A DNA stretch of 64,000 nt, from assembly GCA_964628685.1 (NCBI GenBank), contig CAZVNM010000004.1:248001-312000 (forward strand), written 5' to 3'. Made by a program: the position numbers and the translations under genes. Below, piece by piece: positions 43,187 to 51,424 of this stretch; position 1 is the stretch's first letter; each line of letters starts with the position of its first letter. Under the pieces are notes generated by a model. That model was not told the DNA's origin and ran no database searches. It saw nothing but the letters and a program-made list of their open reading frames with translations. The DNA comes from CALMEC01 sp964628685. Its GTDB lineage: Bacteria > Actinomycetota > Thermoleophilia > Miltoncostaeales > Miltoncostaeaceae.

Positions 43187-44574
43187 CGGACCGCCCGATC
43201 ACCTACGGGGAGGGCCCGGGGCTTCGCGAGCGGACGCGGCGGGCGGTGGCCGATCGGACGCTGCGCGCCAACCTGGCGACGTCCGCCGCGACCTTCACCA
43301 GGGGTCGCGAGCGGATGCGCGAGGAGCAGGACTTCGACGCCATGCGCGAGCGGGCGAGGGCGATCCGCAGCGAGAACATCCGCCGGCTGCCGGAGCTCCT
43401 CGACCGGTTGACCGAGCGCGTGGTGGCCAACGGCGGCCGCGTGGTGCACGCGGCCACCCGCGACGCCGCGGCCGAGTACATCGTGGGGCTCGCCCGCGCC
43501 GAGGACGCGCGCGTGGTGGCCAAGTCGAAGTCGATGGCGAGCGAGGAGATCAAGCTCAACGAGGCGCTCGCCGAGGCCGGCGTGCGCGTGGTCGAGACCG
43601 ACCTGGGCGAGTGGATCCTGCAGCTGGCCGGCGAGCACCCGTCGCACATCATCGCGCCGGCGGTCCACAAGAACCGCACCGAGATCGCCGAGCTCTTCCG
43701 GCGTGAGAGCGGCGAGGACGTGCCCGACGACCGCGAGGCGCTCATCGCCCATGCCCGCCGTCGCCTGCGGGAGGACTTCGCGGCCGCCGACATCGGCGTG
43801 AGCGGCGTCAACCTGGGTGTGGCCGAGAGCGGCACGCTCTGCGTGGTCGAGAACGAGGGGAACGCCCGTCTGGTGACCGCGCTTCCGCGCATCCACGTGG
43901 CGATCATGGGCGCAGAGCGTGTGGTGGCCGACTGGGAGGAGGCCGCCCACATCCTGCAGATCCTCCCGATGGCGGCCATCGGTGACGACGCGGCGACCTA
44001 CGTGAACCTCATCACGGGCCCGCGGCGCGAGGGCGAGGCGGACGGGCCGAAGGAGCTCCACCTGGTCATCGTGGACGGCGGTCGCATGGCGTTGCGCGGC
44101 ACCCCGATGGAGGAGGCACTTCACTGCATCCGCTGCGGCGCGTGCCTCTACGCCTGCCCCATGTGGCGCACCGTCGGCGGGCAGGCGTACGACTCCCCCT
44201 ATTCCGGTCCGATCGGGGCGGTCATCACGCCGCTCCTCGAGGGCACCGCGTCACCCCGGGCGACCGAGCTGCCGTTCCTCTCCTCCCTGTGCGGGGCGTG
44301 TCACGACGCCTGCCCCGTCGGGATCCCGCTGCACGACCTGCTGGTGCGCATCCGCGGGGAGGTCCGCACGCCGGCGCACCGCCGCCGCGACGTGCTGATG
44401 CGACTGTGGAGTCGTGCGTGGCGCCACCCGATCGCCTACCGCGCCGGTGTGCGGCTCACGCGCGGTGCCCTGCGGGTCATGGGACGGCGGCGCGCGTGGC
44501 TGCGACGGCTGCCGGGGCCGGCGGGACGTTGGACCTCGGAGCGCGACATCCCGACGACGTGGCCGCCGCGCTGA
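43183..44574 (+). CDS. lutB: Lactate utilisation protein B (LUD domain plus ferredoxin)
   Basis: The 463-residue protein has the LUD domain (for example VVAKSKSMASEEIKLNEALAEAG and GVNLGVAESGTLCVVENEGN) and two 4Fe-4S motifs, CIRCGACLYACP and CGACHDACPVGIPL. It is the central subunit of the lactate dehydrogenase complex. GTG at 43183 overlaps the lutA stop, and its 3' end overlaps lutC by 16 bp. The C-terminal 60 residues are arginine-rich. Confidence 0.93.
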   Translation: MTDRPITYGEGPGLRERTRRAVADRTLRANLATSAATFTRGRERMREEQDFDAMRERARAIRSENIRRLPELLDRLTERVVANGGRVVHAATRDAAAEYIVGLARAEDARVVAKSKSMASEEIKLNEALAEAGVRVVETDLGEWILQLAGEHPSHIIAPAVHKNRTEIAELFRRESGEDVPDDREALIAHARRRLREDFAAADIGVSGVNLGVAESGTLCVVENEGNARLVTALPRIHVAIMGAERVVADWEEAAHILQILPMAAIGDDAATYVNLITGPRREGEADGPKELHLVIVDGGRMALRGTPMEEALHCIRCGACLYACPMWRTVGGQAYDSPYSGPIGAVITPLLEGTASPRATELPFLSSLCGACHDACPVGIPLHDLLVRIRGEVRTPAHRRRDVLMRLWSRAWRHPIAYRAGVRLTRGALRVMGRRRAWLRRLPGPAGRWTSERDIPTTWPPR

Positions 44575-45119
44575 TCACCGGGTTTCTCGACGCGCTGGAA
44601 CGCCGCCGCGCGGAGGGGCGTGTGGTCGCACCGGACCGGGTGTCGGCGGCCGTGGTCGAACGGCTGCGCGACTGGGGGGCGCGGCGGGCGATCGTGCCGG
44701 ACGATCCGCTGGTCGCCGGGCTGGGCATCGCCGACGCGCTCACGACCGCCGGGGTCGAGGTGCTGGCGTGGCCGACCGACCGCCCGTGGCGGGAGCTCCT
44801 GGGCCTGGACGACGCACCGGCGACCTGCGCGATCACCGTGCCCGTCGCGGCGGTCGCCCGGCGCGGCACCCTCGTCGTGCGGGCGGCGCCGGGACACGGC
44901 CGCTCGATGGACGCGGTCGGCTGGTGGCACCTGGCGCTCCTCCCATCAGATCGTCTGGTGGCGACCCTGGCCGAGGCGCTCACGACGGCCTACGCGGGGC
45001 CGGCGCCCTCGGCGATCGCGCTGGTCTCGGGCCCCAGCCGCACCTCGGACATCGAGAAGATCACGACCTACGGCGCGCACGGCGCGCTGGCCGAGCACGT
45101 GGTCGTGATCGACGGCTGA
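44559..45119 (+). CDS. lutC: Lactate utilisation protein C (LUD domain)
   Basis: The 186-residue LUD-domain protein ends with the family's SGPSRTSDIEKITTYGAHG motif and has GRSMDAVGWWHLALLP in the middle. It is the third subunit of LutABC. GTG at 44559 is used; TTG at 44529 is possible and would lengthen the overlap with lutB. The stop codon abuts that of the convergent membrane-protein gene with no gap. Confidence 0.88.
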   Translation: MAAALITGFLDALERRRAEGRVVAPDRVSAAVVERLRDWGARRAIVPDDPLVAGLGIADALTTAGVEVLAWPTDRPWRELLGLDDAPATCAITVPVAAVARRGTLVVRAAPGHGRSMDAVGWWHLALLPSDRLVATLAEALTTAYAGPAPSAIALVSGPSRTSDIEKITTYGAHGALAEHVVVIDG

Positions 45120-45623
45120 CTAGACGGGCGTCGCCGACCGCCGGTGACCGGGCGCGCGACCGCCGCCGACGAACTGCCCGACGATCACGACGAGGGCACC
45201 GGCGAGCGCGAGGACGATCCCCCACGAGGCCGAGACGCTGATCCCGACCGCAGCTGGCGGGTCGATCAGCCGCAGCACCGCGATGGCGGCGGCGACGAGG
45301 CCGCCCACGAGGGCGGCGATGCGAAGGCGCGGATCGACGAGTCCGAGCGCCATGGCGACGAACAGGACGACGATCCCCACCGCGATGAACGTGATGAGCA
45401 CGTCGAGCCCGTCGAGCGCCGTGTAGACGCTGATGCCGGTGCGCTCCCTGACGACCCCCCGCGTGTCGGGCGCGTCGACGCGCACCGAGTACCAGGGAAG
45501 GAGGAGGCCCGCGATCAGGATGACCGCGCCCAGCAGCGAGATGCGGTCACCGCGCCGCAGGCGGGCCGGCCGGTCCCCTCCCGAACCGGCCGCCTGCGGC
45601 GGTGTGGTCGCTGCTCCCGTCAC
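45120..45623 (-). CDS. Four-helix membrane protein, paralogue of its upstream neighbour
   Basis: The 167-residue protein begins with a Pro/Gly-rich cytoplasmic stretch, then GDRISLLGAVILIAGLLLPWYSV and three more membrane helices. The block GDRISLxGAVxL and the W-Y pair are shared with the gene just upstream, so the two are tandem paralogues. Extracellular loop 1 carries the difference (RVDAPDTRGVVRERTG). Function is unknown. Confidence 0.65.
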   Translation of the reverse strand: MTGAATTPPQAAGSGGDRPARLRRGDRISLLGAVILIAGLLLPWYSVRVDAPDTRGVVRERTGISVYTALDGLDVLITFIAVGIVVLFVAMALGLVDPRLRIAALVGGLVAAAIAVLRLIDPPAAVGISVSASWGIVLALAGALVVIVGQFVGGGRAPGHRRSATPV

Positions 45624-45639
45624 GCCGTGGATCCCGGGA

Positions 45640-46038
45640 TCAGCGCTCCTGGGCCTTCATCACCTGGCCGACCGCGATGGCGATCGCGCCGATCAGGCCG
45701 ATGAAGATGCCGACGCCACGGCTCGCGTCGATGCCGTCGGGGACGGGGATCGAGATGAGCCGGAAGAGGACGAGCAGTGTGGCGACGGCGCCGATGACGA
45801 GGACGATCGGCGAGAGCGCCGCGTCCACGGTCCCCTGGGCGATGAGCAGGATGAGCGCGACGACGGCGATCGATCCGATCAGAAGCAGGATGTCCGTGTA
45901 CTTCAGGGTGTCGAAGGCGTTGCTGGACACCGAGATGATTCCACCGGACACCTTGTACCAGGTGAGGAACAGCGAGATGAAGAGCACGACGGCGCCGCCC
46001 AACGAGATGCGGTCACCCTTGCCGATACGGTCGAGCAT
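45640..46038 (-). CDS. Four-helix membrane protein, first of a paralogue pair
   Basis: The 132-residue protein starts MLDRIGKGDRISLGGAVVLFISLFLTWYKV and has four predicted membrane helices. It lies 16 bp upstream of its longer paralogue, in the same orientation. GGGAGAAT precedes the ATG. I do not know the family's role. Confidence 0.65.
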   Translation of the reverse strand: MLDRIGKGDRISLGGAVVLFISLFLTWYKVSGGIISVSSNAFDTLKYTDILLLIGSIAVVALILLIAQGTVDAALSPIVLVIGAVATLLVLFRLISIPVPDGIDASRGVGIFIGLIGAIAIAVGQVMKAQER

Positions 46039-46217
46039 CGATTCTCCCTATGGAGATGAATAGGACGGGAGGCAGCCTATCCACCGCTTCGGCGCCATCC
46101 CCGCACCGACGGACCGCGTCACCACTTCTTCACCGTTCGTTGGTGGCTTGTCGCAGGCTTCGTCCGGTCATCGTGCGCCGGGGATTCGCGCCGCCCGTCC
46201 GCCTCGGACGGCGTCCG

Positions 46218-46613
46218 TCAGCCGTCCACCCAGTACGCGTCGGCCTCGATCTCGACGATCATGCGCGGATCGATGAGGCGGCGCACCTCCACCATGGTGC
46301 TGGCGGGGCGGATCGTGCCGAAGACCTCGGCGTGCGCGCGACCGATCTCGTCCCAGTCGTCGATGTCGATCGTGAAGATGCGCGTGCGCACCACGCACGA
46401 CAGGTCGGCGCCGACCGCCCGCAGCGCCGCGCTGAGGTTCGTGAGCGCATGGCTCGTCTGGCCGTACGCGTCGCCCTCGGAGAGGATCGATCCGTCGGCG
46501 CCCGTGGCGGTCGTCCCGGACACCCAGATCATGTCGCCGATGCGCACGGCGCGGGAGTAGCCGACGGCCGCCTCCCACCGTGTGCCGGACACCGCGTGCC
46601 GTCGTTCGCCCAT
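46218..46613 (-). CDS. RidA/YjgF/Rid-family protein
   Basis: The 131-residue protein has the Rid fold motifs YSRAVRIGDMIWVSGTTATG, QTSHALTNLSAALRAVGADLSCVVRTRIF and the C-terminal MVEVRRLIDPRMIVEIEADAY. Rid proteins deaminate reactive enamine/imine intermediates released by PLP enzymes. The residue equivalent to the catalytic arginine appears to be in VVRTRIF or EVRRLID; the alignment needs checking. ATG at 46613 is preceded by a GGGGGAGG sequence. Confidence 0.88.
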   Translation of the reverse strand: MGERRHAVSGTRWEAAVGYSRAVRIGDMIWVSGTTATGADGSILSEGDAYGQTSHALTNLSAALRAVGADLSCVVRTRIFTIDIDDWDEIGRAHAEVFGTIRPASTMVEVRRLIDPRMIVEIEADAYWVDG

Positions 46614-46671
46614 GGTCCTCCCCCGGTTGTCCGGGAACGCCGCAGATCGGGTTCGCCACGACATCCTGACA

Positions 46672-46694
46672 GGTGCGGGCGCAGACCCCGCACC
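46672..46694 (-). terminator. Hairpin after smpB
   Basis: An 8-bp perfect stem (46672-46679 with 46687-46694) and a 7-nt loop lies about 90 bases beyond the smpB stop codon. Confidence 0.45.
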
Positions 46695-46785
46695 GTGCCC
46701 CGACCACGATCCACCGCAGCCGCGGGACCGCGGCACCGTCAGGGCCGGCGCGACCGTCCGACGAGCGAACGGGCCGCGTGGCGCG

Positions 46786-47265
46786 TCAGCGTCGTGACGC
46801 GGCCTTCATCGCACGGTCGGCGTCGCGTTTGGCCTCGCGCTCGGCGATGCTGCGGCGTTTGTCGTACTGACGCTTTCCGCGACCCAGACCCAGTTCCACC
46901 TTGGCGCGTCCGTCGTTGAAGTACATGCGGATCGGGATGAGCGAGAGGCCCTTCTCGTTGATCGCGATCTGGATCTTCTCGATCTCGCGCCGGTGGAGCA
47001 GGAGCTTGCGGGTGCGGGTGGGTTCGTGTCCGAACCGCGCGTTGAAGTACTCGGGGATGTGCAGGCCCACCAGGTACACCTCGCCGTCGCGCACCTGCGC
47101 GTAGGCGTCGCGGATGGTGGCGCCCCGCTCGCGCAGCCCCTTGACCTCGCTGCCCATGAGCACCATGCCCGCCTCGTACCGCTCCACCATCTCGTACTCG
47201 TGGAGGGCCCGGCGGTTGCGGGCGATGTCGCGCTGGGCGTCCTGTCGTGTCTTCTTGGCGGCCAT
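46786..47265 (-). CDS. smpB: SsrA-binding protein SmpB
   Basis: The 159-residue protein has the SmpB core: ARNRRALHEYEMVERYEAGMVLMGSEVKGLRERGATIRDAY region, then GLHIPEYFNARFGHEPTRTRKLLLHRREIEKI, and the basic C-terminal tail (residues after about 130) that occupies the mRNA channel. It binds tmRNA and is needed for trans-translation. ATG at 47265 is chosen over an upstream frame because the SmpB core begins there; TAACCT lies ten bases upstream. Confidence 0.96.
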   Translation of the reverse strand: MAAKKTRQDAQRDIARNRRALHEYEMVERYEAGMVLMGSEVKGLRERGATIRDAYAQVRDGEVYLVGLHIPEYFNARFGHEPTRTRKLLLHRREIEKIQIAINEKGLSLIPIRMYFNDGRAKVELGLGRGKRQYDKRRSIAEREAKRDADRAMKAASRR

Positions 47266-47386
47266 GGAACCGGACAGGTTAGCGCCCGCACGTCCACCGC
47301 CTCGACGCGCCCGCGGCGGCACCCCTCGCGGGCACCGCCGCGCACCTCCGGTTTCGGGGGACGTTCATCACCCATGTGCGGTGACG

Positions 47387-47397
47387 TTGACCGTCAA
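47387..47397. promoter_or_regulatory. Short palindrome upstream of protoglobin
   Basis: TTGAC-C-GTCAA is a perfect 5-bp inverted repeat about 100 bases before the protoglobin start; the TTGAC could also serve as a -35 element. It is the only symmetric site in this 171-bp gap. Confidence 0.3.
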
Positions 47398-47493
47398 CAC
47401 TCAACTTGTGTGGTGAGACGCCGATGTCTATGGCAATGCGCGGTTCCGCGCATGGCGTTCCCGCGGGGCGCCGAATCACGCAGAGGAGGACAG

Positions 47494-48090
47494 ATGTCGA
47501 GCGGAATGCAGCAGCTTCAGGAGATGCGCCAGCACATCCTGGATCAGATGCCCGTCGAGTCACGTTTCACGGCCGCGGACGACGCGGAGATCTCGAAGCA
47601 CGCGGCCATGCTCCACGGCTGGACGGATGATCTGGTCAAGGGCTTCTACGACATGCTCTACGCCCACAAGCCCACCGAGGAGATCTTCGAGGACGGCGAG
47701 CGCCCCAAGGTCGAGTCGACGCTCCGCGCCTGGTGGAAGCGGGTCGTGGATGGACCGCGCAACGACCAGTTCTGGGACTGGATGACGTTCGTCGGGCTGG
47801 TGCACGTCGTGCGCAAGGTGAAGAACCCGATGATGATCTCCGCCTGGGGATACATCGAGGACGAGGTCGCGCAGCGTGCGGCCGGCGACCTCGGGACCGA
47901 CGCCATCGCCCTCAACCGTGCGTTCGCGCGGTTCGGCAAGACCTTCAACAGCCTCGTGGCGGAGAGCTACATCCTCCACTACCTGGAGGCGGTGTCCACC
48001 TCCACGGGATCCAGCCCGCAGCTGCTCGACCGCCTCGTGCTGAACGAGATCGACCAGATGCTGAACAGCGCCCGTGGTGAGTTCAACTGA
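47494..48090 (+). CDS. Protoglobin-domain haem protein
   Basis: The 198-residue protein is a single protoglobin/globin-sensor domain: LHGWTDDLVKGFYDMLYAHKPTEEIF near the start, RAWWKRVVDGP, then VGLVHVVRKVKNPMMIS with the likely proximal histidine in VHVVRK, and a long C-terminal helix. No output domain is attached, so it may bind O2, CO or NO, or hand the signal to another protein. GAGGAGG lies a few bases before the ATG. It is monocistronic and closed by a hairpin. Confidence 0.85.
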   Translation: MSSGMQQLQEMRQHILDQMPVESRFTAADDAEISKHAAMLHGWTDDLVKGFYDMLYAHKPTEEIFEDGERPKVESTLRAWWKRVVDGPRNDQFWDWMTFVGLVHVVRKVKNPMMISAWGYIEDEVAQRAAGDLGTDAIALNRAFARFGKTFNSLVAESYILHYLEAVSTSTGSSPQLLDRLVLNEIDQMLNSARGEFN

Positions 48091-48182
48091 TCCGACGCGT
48101 CTGAACGACGGGTCACCCCGTCACGTTCGATCCGGCGGGGTTGCTCCGGTCTCGCACGGGATGATGACCTGGAGCCCTGCGG

Positions 48183-48217
48183 CGATGTGGGATGGTCGGG
48201 CAAGCCGTCCCACATCG
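48183..48217. terminator. Bidirectional hairpin between protoglobin and rnr
   Basis: A 10-bp stem (48183-48192 with 48208-48217) closes a 15-nt loop that has a further short GG/CC pairing. It lies between convergent stop codons at 48090 and 48256. Confidence 0.65.
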
Positions 48218-48255
48218 GCCGTCGCCACCGGTTCCACAACCGGTGAGCGGATGCG

Positions 48256-50022
48256 CTAGCGGCCCCGGCCGGGACGATCCCGCCGGCCACGCCCACGCGG
48301 CGCGGGACGCGGAGCGGGTGCGATCCCGTCGACGGGCATCAGCTCGACGCGGCCGCGCAGCGGTTCGACCGACACGACGCGCACCTCGACGCTGTCACCC
48401 AGCGCGAGCCTGCGGCCGGTCTCCTCGCCCTCCAGCAGGATGCCCAGCGGGTCGGCGTGGTACCAGTCGCCGTCGATCGAGCGGGCCGGCAGATAGCCGT
48501 CCAGTTCCAGCCGATCGCCGAACGCGACGAACACGCCGCCCTCCCCCACCCCGGTGATCTCGCCCGGGAAGACCCGGTCCGGGTCGGTGCGCACGAGGTC
48601 CTCGGTGAGGAACGCGCGGCAGATGCGGTCGGCGCGACGTTCGAGCGCTACGGCCTCGCGCTCGGTGAGCGAGCTGCGTTCGGCGGCGAGCGTCAGGTCG
48701 CCCAGATCCTCGGAGGCGGGTCCGATCCCCAGCGAGTCGAGGAGCGCCCGGTGCACCAGGAGGTCCGGGTAGCGCCGGATCGGTGACGTGAAGTGCAGGT
48801 ACGCGGCGCTCGCAAGGCCGGAGTGGGACATGTGGTCCACGGCGTAGAAGGCCTGTCGCAGCGACTGCAGCACCAGCACCGGCAGGCCGCGCGCACCGCC
48901 GTGCACGGCGACGTGACGGGTGATGGCCTCCGCGGCGATCGATGCCACCCGCTCGCACTCGGTCGGGGTGAGCGGCTCGTCGGGGATCGGCGGCAGCGCG
49001 ACGCCGAGGGCCTCGAGCCGTTCGACCAGGAGCATCACGCTGCGTTCGGCCGGTTCGGCGTGGTGACGGTAGACGCCGGCGTGGCCACGGGCCAACAGGT
49101 GCTGTGCCACCGCCTCGTTGGCGGCGATCATGCAGTCCTCGATCAGGCGGTGCGACGCCGTCTGGATCTCCAGCTCGATCCCCGCCACGCGGCCCTCGTC
49201 GGTGAACGTGAACGACGGTTCGGCGCCCTCGATCTCGAGCGCACCCCGGGAGCGGCGGCGGGCACGGAGTCGTTCGGCGGCCTCGCGTGCCAACGCGATG
49301 TCGGCCTCGAGCTCCTGGTCGTCCAGCGTCCCTCCGGCGAACAGCCGGTCGACCTCCGGGTAGGTGAGCCTGCGCCGCGAGTGGATGGTGGAGCGGAAGA
49401 AGCTCGACCGGCGCACCTCGCCGTCCGGTGAGATCGCGAGCTCGGCGGTGACGGCGGCGCGGTCCTCGCCGGGCCGCAGGCTGCAGATGTCGTTGGAAAG
49501 GCGCCGGGGGAGCATCGGGTCGACCAGACCGGGCAGGTAGACGGAGTTGCCGCGCCGCGCCGCCTCCCGGTCGATCACACCGCCGATGTCGACGAACGCG
49601 GAGACGTCGGCGATGTGGACCCACAGTGTGATGTCGTCACCGTCACGTGCGACCGCGATGGCGTCGTCGTGGTCCTTGGCGCCCTCGGGGTCGATGGTGA
49701 TGACCCGCTGGTGGGTCATGTCGCGCCGGCCCCGGTCGGAGGCGGTGTCCCGCGACGCGACCTCGTCCGCCGCGTCGTTGACCACCCGGCCGAACGGACG
49801 TCCCAGTCCCTCCGAGGCGAGGAGCGCGGCCATCGCGGCTCGGGCCGAGCGCGCGGGGCCGTGCACCGCGACGATGCGGGGCGACCCGCGACCGGCGACG
49901 GCGGTGACCAGGTCGCCCATCGCGCCCATCCGGCCCTGGCGTCCGAGACGCAGGGGCGGTCCGGACTCGAAGACCGGTTCGACCGCCAGGCCGCGCCCCG
50001 CGCCGACGAGGCGACCGACCAC
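48256..50022 (-). CDS. rnr: RNase R-like exoribonuclease (RNB domain)
   Basis: The 588-residue protein has the RNB catalytic motif TIDPEGAKDHDDAIAV with the metal-binding aspartates, VHIADVSAFVDIG, and the S1 domain near the C-terminus (GEITGVGEGGVFVAFGDRLELDGYLP). It degrades structured RNA 3' to 5'. It is shorter than E. coli RNase R because the N-terminal HTH and one cold-shock domain are absent. GTG at 50022 is the earliest canonical in-frame start. It follows ctpA by 35 bp on the same strand. Confidence 0.9.
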   Translation of the reverse strand: MVGRLVGAGRGLAVEPVFESGPPLRLGRQGRMGAMGDLVTAVAGRGSPRIVAVHGPARSARAAMAALLASEGLGRPFGRVVNDAADEVASRDTASDRGRRDMTHQRVITIDPEGAKDHDDAIAVARDGDDITLWVHIADVSAFVDIGGVIDREAARRGNSVYLPGLVDPMLPRRLSNDICSLRPGEDRAAVTAELAISPDGEVRRSSFFRSTIHSRRRLTYPEVDRLFAGGTLDDQELEADIALAREAAERLRARRRSRGALEIEGAEPSFTFTDEGRVAGIELEIQTASHRLIEDCMIAANEAVAQHLLARGHAGVYRHHAEPAERSVMLLVERLEALGVALPPIPDEPLTPTECERVASIAAEAITRHVAVHGGARGLPVLVLQSLRQAFYAVDHMSHSGLASAAYLHFTSPIRRYPDLLVHRALLDSLGIGPASEDLGDLTLAAERSSLTEREAVALERRADRICRAFLTEDLVRTDPDRVFPGEITGVGEGGVFVAFGDRLELDGYLPARSIDGDWYHADPLGILLEGEETGRRLALGDSVEVRVVSVEPLRGRVELMPVDGIAPAPRPAPRGRGRRDRPGRGR

Positions 50023-50057
50023 GACCGTCCCGGGATGGGGACGGGGGTCGCGCCGGG

Positions 50058-51293
50058 TCAGGAACCGCCTCCGGCCGCCACGGTGAGGGCGCGATCGAGC
50101 GCCTCGTCCTTGGGCGTATGGGGGTTGTCGCTCGCCTTGACGTCCGGTTCGAGTCCGCGCTTGCCGAGGTCGTACCCGTCGGGGGTGAGGTAGCTCGCGA
50201 CGGTGAACTTGACGGCGCCGCCGTTGGAGAGCACGCGGGTGGTCTGGATGAGCGCCTTGCCGAACGTGCGCGTGCCCACGAGCTTCGCCCGGTCGGCGTC
50301 GCGCAGCGCACCGGCCACGACCTCGCTGGCGCTCGCGGAGTTCTGGTCCACCAGGATGACCACCGGCTGGTCGCCGATCGCCTTCTCGCCGGAGCTCGTG
50401 AGCTTCTCGGCCTCACCGCTGCGGTCCCTGCTGGTGGCGACCGGCTGGCCGTCGCCCAGGAAGATGCCGACGACCTTCTCGGCCTCGTTCAGGAGGCCGC
50501 CCGGGTCACCGCGCAGGTCGAAGACGACCGCCGTCACCTTCTTCTCCATGAGCGAGTCGACCTCCTTGCGAAGTGCGGTCGCCGATCCCGTCGTGAACCG
50601 ATCCAGTCGCACGTAGCCGATGCGTTTGCCGGCGACCGTCTCGACGCGCGAGCTCGTGACGACGTCGTGGATCTCGGCACGGGTCATGGTGTAGTCGCGG
50701 GTGGCGGCCTTCGCGCGCTGGATCCTGAGGGTGACCTCGGTGCCCTCCTCGCCCTTGACCGTGTCCATGACCTGGCGCAGGTTCTTGGGCGACACCGGCT
50801 TGCCGTCCACGGCCACGATCACGTCGCCCGCCTTCACGCCGGCCTTGGCCGCGGGACCGCCGGGCATCACGCTCACCACGCCGGCCTTCCCGTCCGCCGG
50901 GTTCCAGACGATGCCCACGCCCACATAGGTGCCGGAGCGCGTGTGGAGGAACCTGGCGTACTCGTCCTTCGTGAAGTACTCGGTGTACGGGTCGCCGATC
51001 GCCTTGACCGCGGCGGCGGCCGACGCGTCCTGCATCTTCTCGAGGATCTTCGGGTCGATCGGCCGGTAGTAGTCGGACTCCAGCAGCGACATGACCTGGT
51101 GGCCGGCCGTGGTGCGCGAGGGTTCGATCAGACGGTCGCGGATGCCCGATGGGGCCTGGTCGAGGCCGCTCTGGCGCGGGTGGCCACCGATCCAGATGCC
51201 CATGACGAAGACCGCGGCCACGAGGACCATGGCGAGGGCGAACGAGCCGATGCGCCTGAGCCGGGTGCGGGTCGGATTGGTGGACTCACTCAC
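50058..51293 (-). CDS. ctpA: C-terminal processing peptidase CtpA (S41, PDZ)
   Basis: The 411-residue protein has an N-terminal membrane anchor (LRRIGSFALAMVLVAAVFVMGIWIGG region), a PDZ domain (YVGVGIVWNPADGKAGVVSVMPGGPAAKAGVKAGDVI area) and the S41 catalytic domain, with the nucleophilic serine in VDQNSASASEVVAGAL and the lysine in GTRTFGKALIQ. It cleaves proteins outside the membrane. Its position next to rnr and smpB matches actinobacterial gene order. Confidence 0.94.
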   Translation of the reverse strand: MSESTNPTRTRLRRIGSFALAMVLVAAVFVMGIWIGGHPRQSGLDQAPSGIRDRLIEPSRTTAGHQVMSLLESDYYRPIDPKILEKMQDASAAAAVKAIGDPYTEYFTKDEYARFLHTRSGTYVGVGIVWNPADGKAGVVSVMPGGPAAKAGVKAGDVIVAVDGKPVSPKNLRQVMDTVKGEEGTEVTLRIQRAKAATRDYTMTRAEIHDVVTSSRVETVAGKRIGYVRLDRFTTGSATALRKEVDSLMEKKVTAVVFDLRGDPGGLLNEAEKVVGIFLGDGQPVATSRDRSGEAEKLTSSGEKAIGDQPVVILVDQNSASASEVVAGALRDADRAKLVGTRTFGKALIQTTRVLSNGGAVKFTVASYLTPDGYDLGKRGLEPDVKASDNPHTPKDEALDRALTVAAGGGS

Positions 51294-51372
51294 TCGGCCC
51301 GATTGTAGAGCGAACCGGGCGCGTCACGTCGAACGCGGGTCCGACGCCCGTCGCGTCGTTGCGACACCGGCC

Positions 51373-51406
51373 CGGGCGGGCGCGTCCGATGGGACGTGCC
51401 CGCCCG
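51373..51406 (-). terminator. Hairpin terminator after the alkaline phosphatase gene
   Basis: A 15-bp stem with one G-U pair (51373-51387 with 51392-51406) and a 4-nt loop lies 18 bases beyond the phoA stop codon. Confidence 0.75.
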
Positions 51407-51424
51407 AACGGGCGGCGCGGGGCG

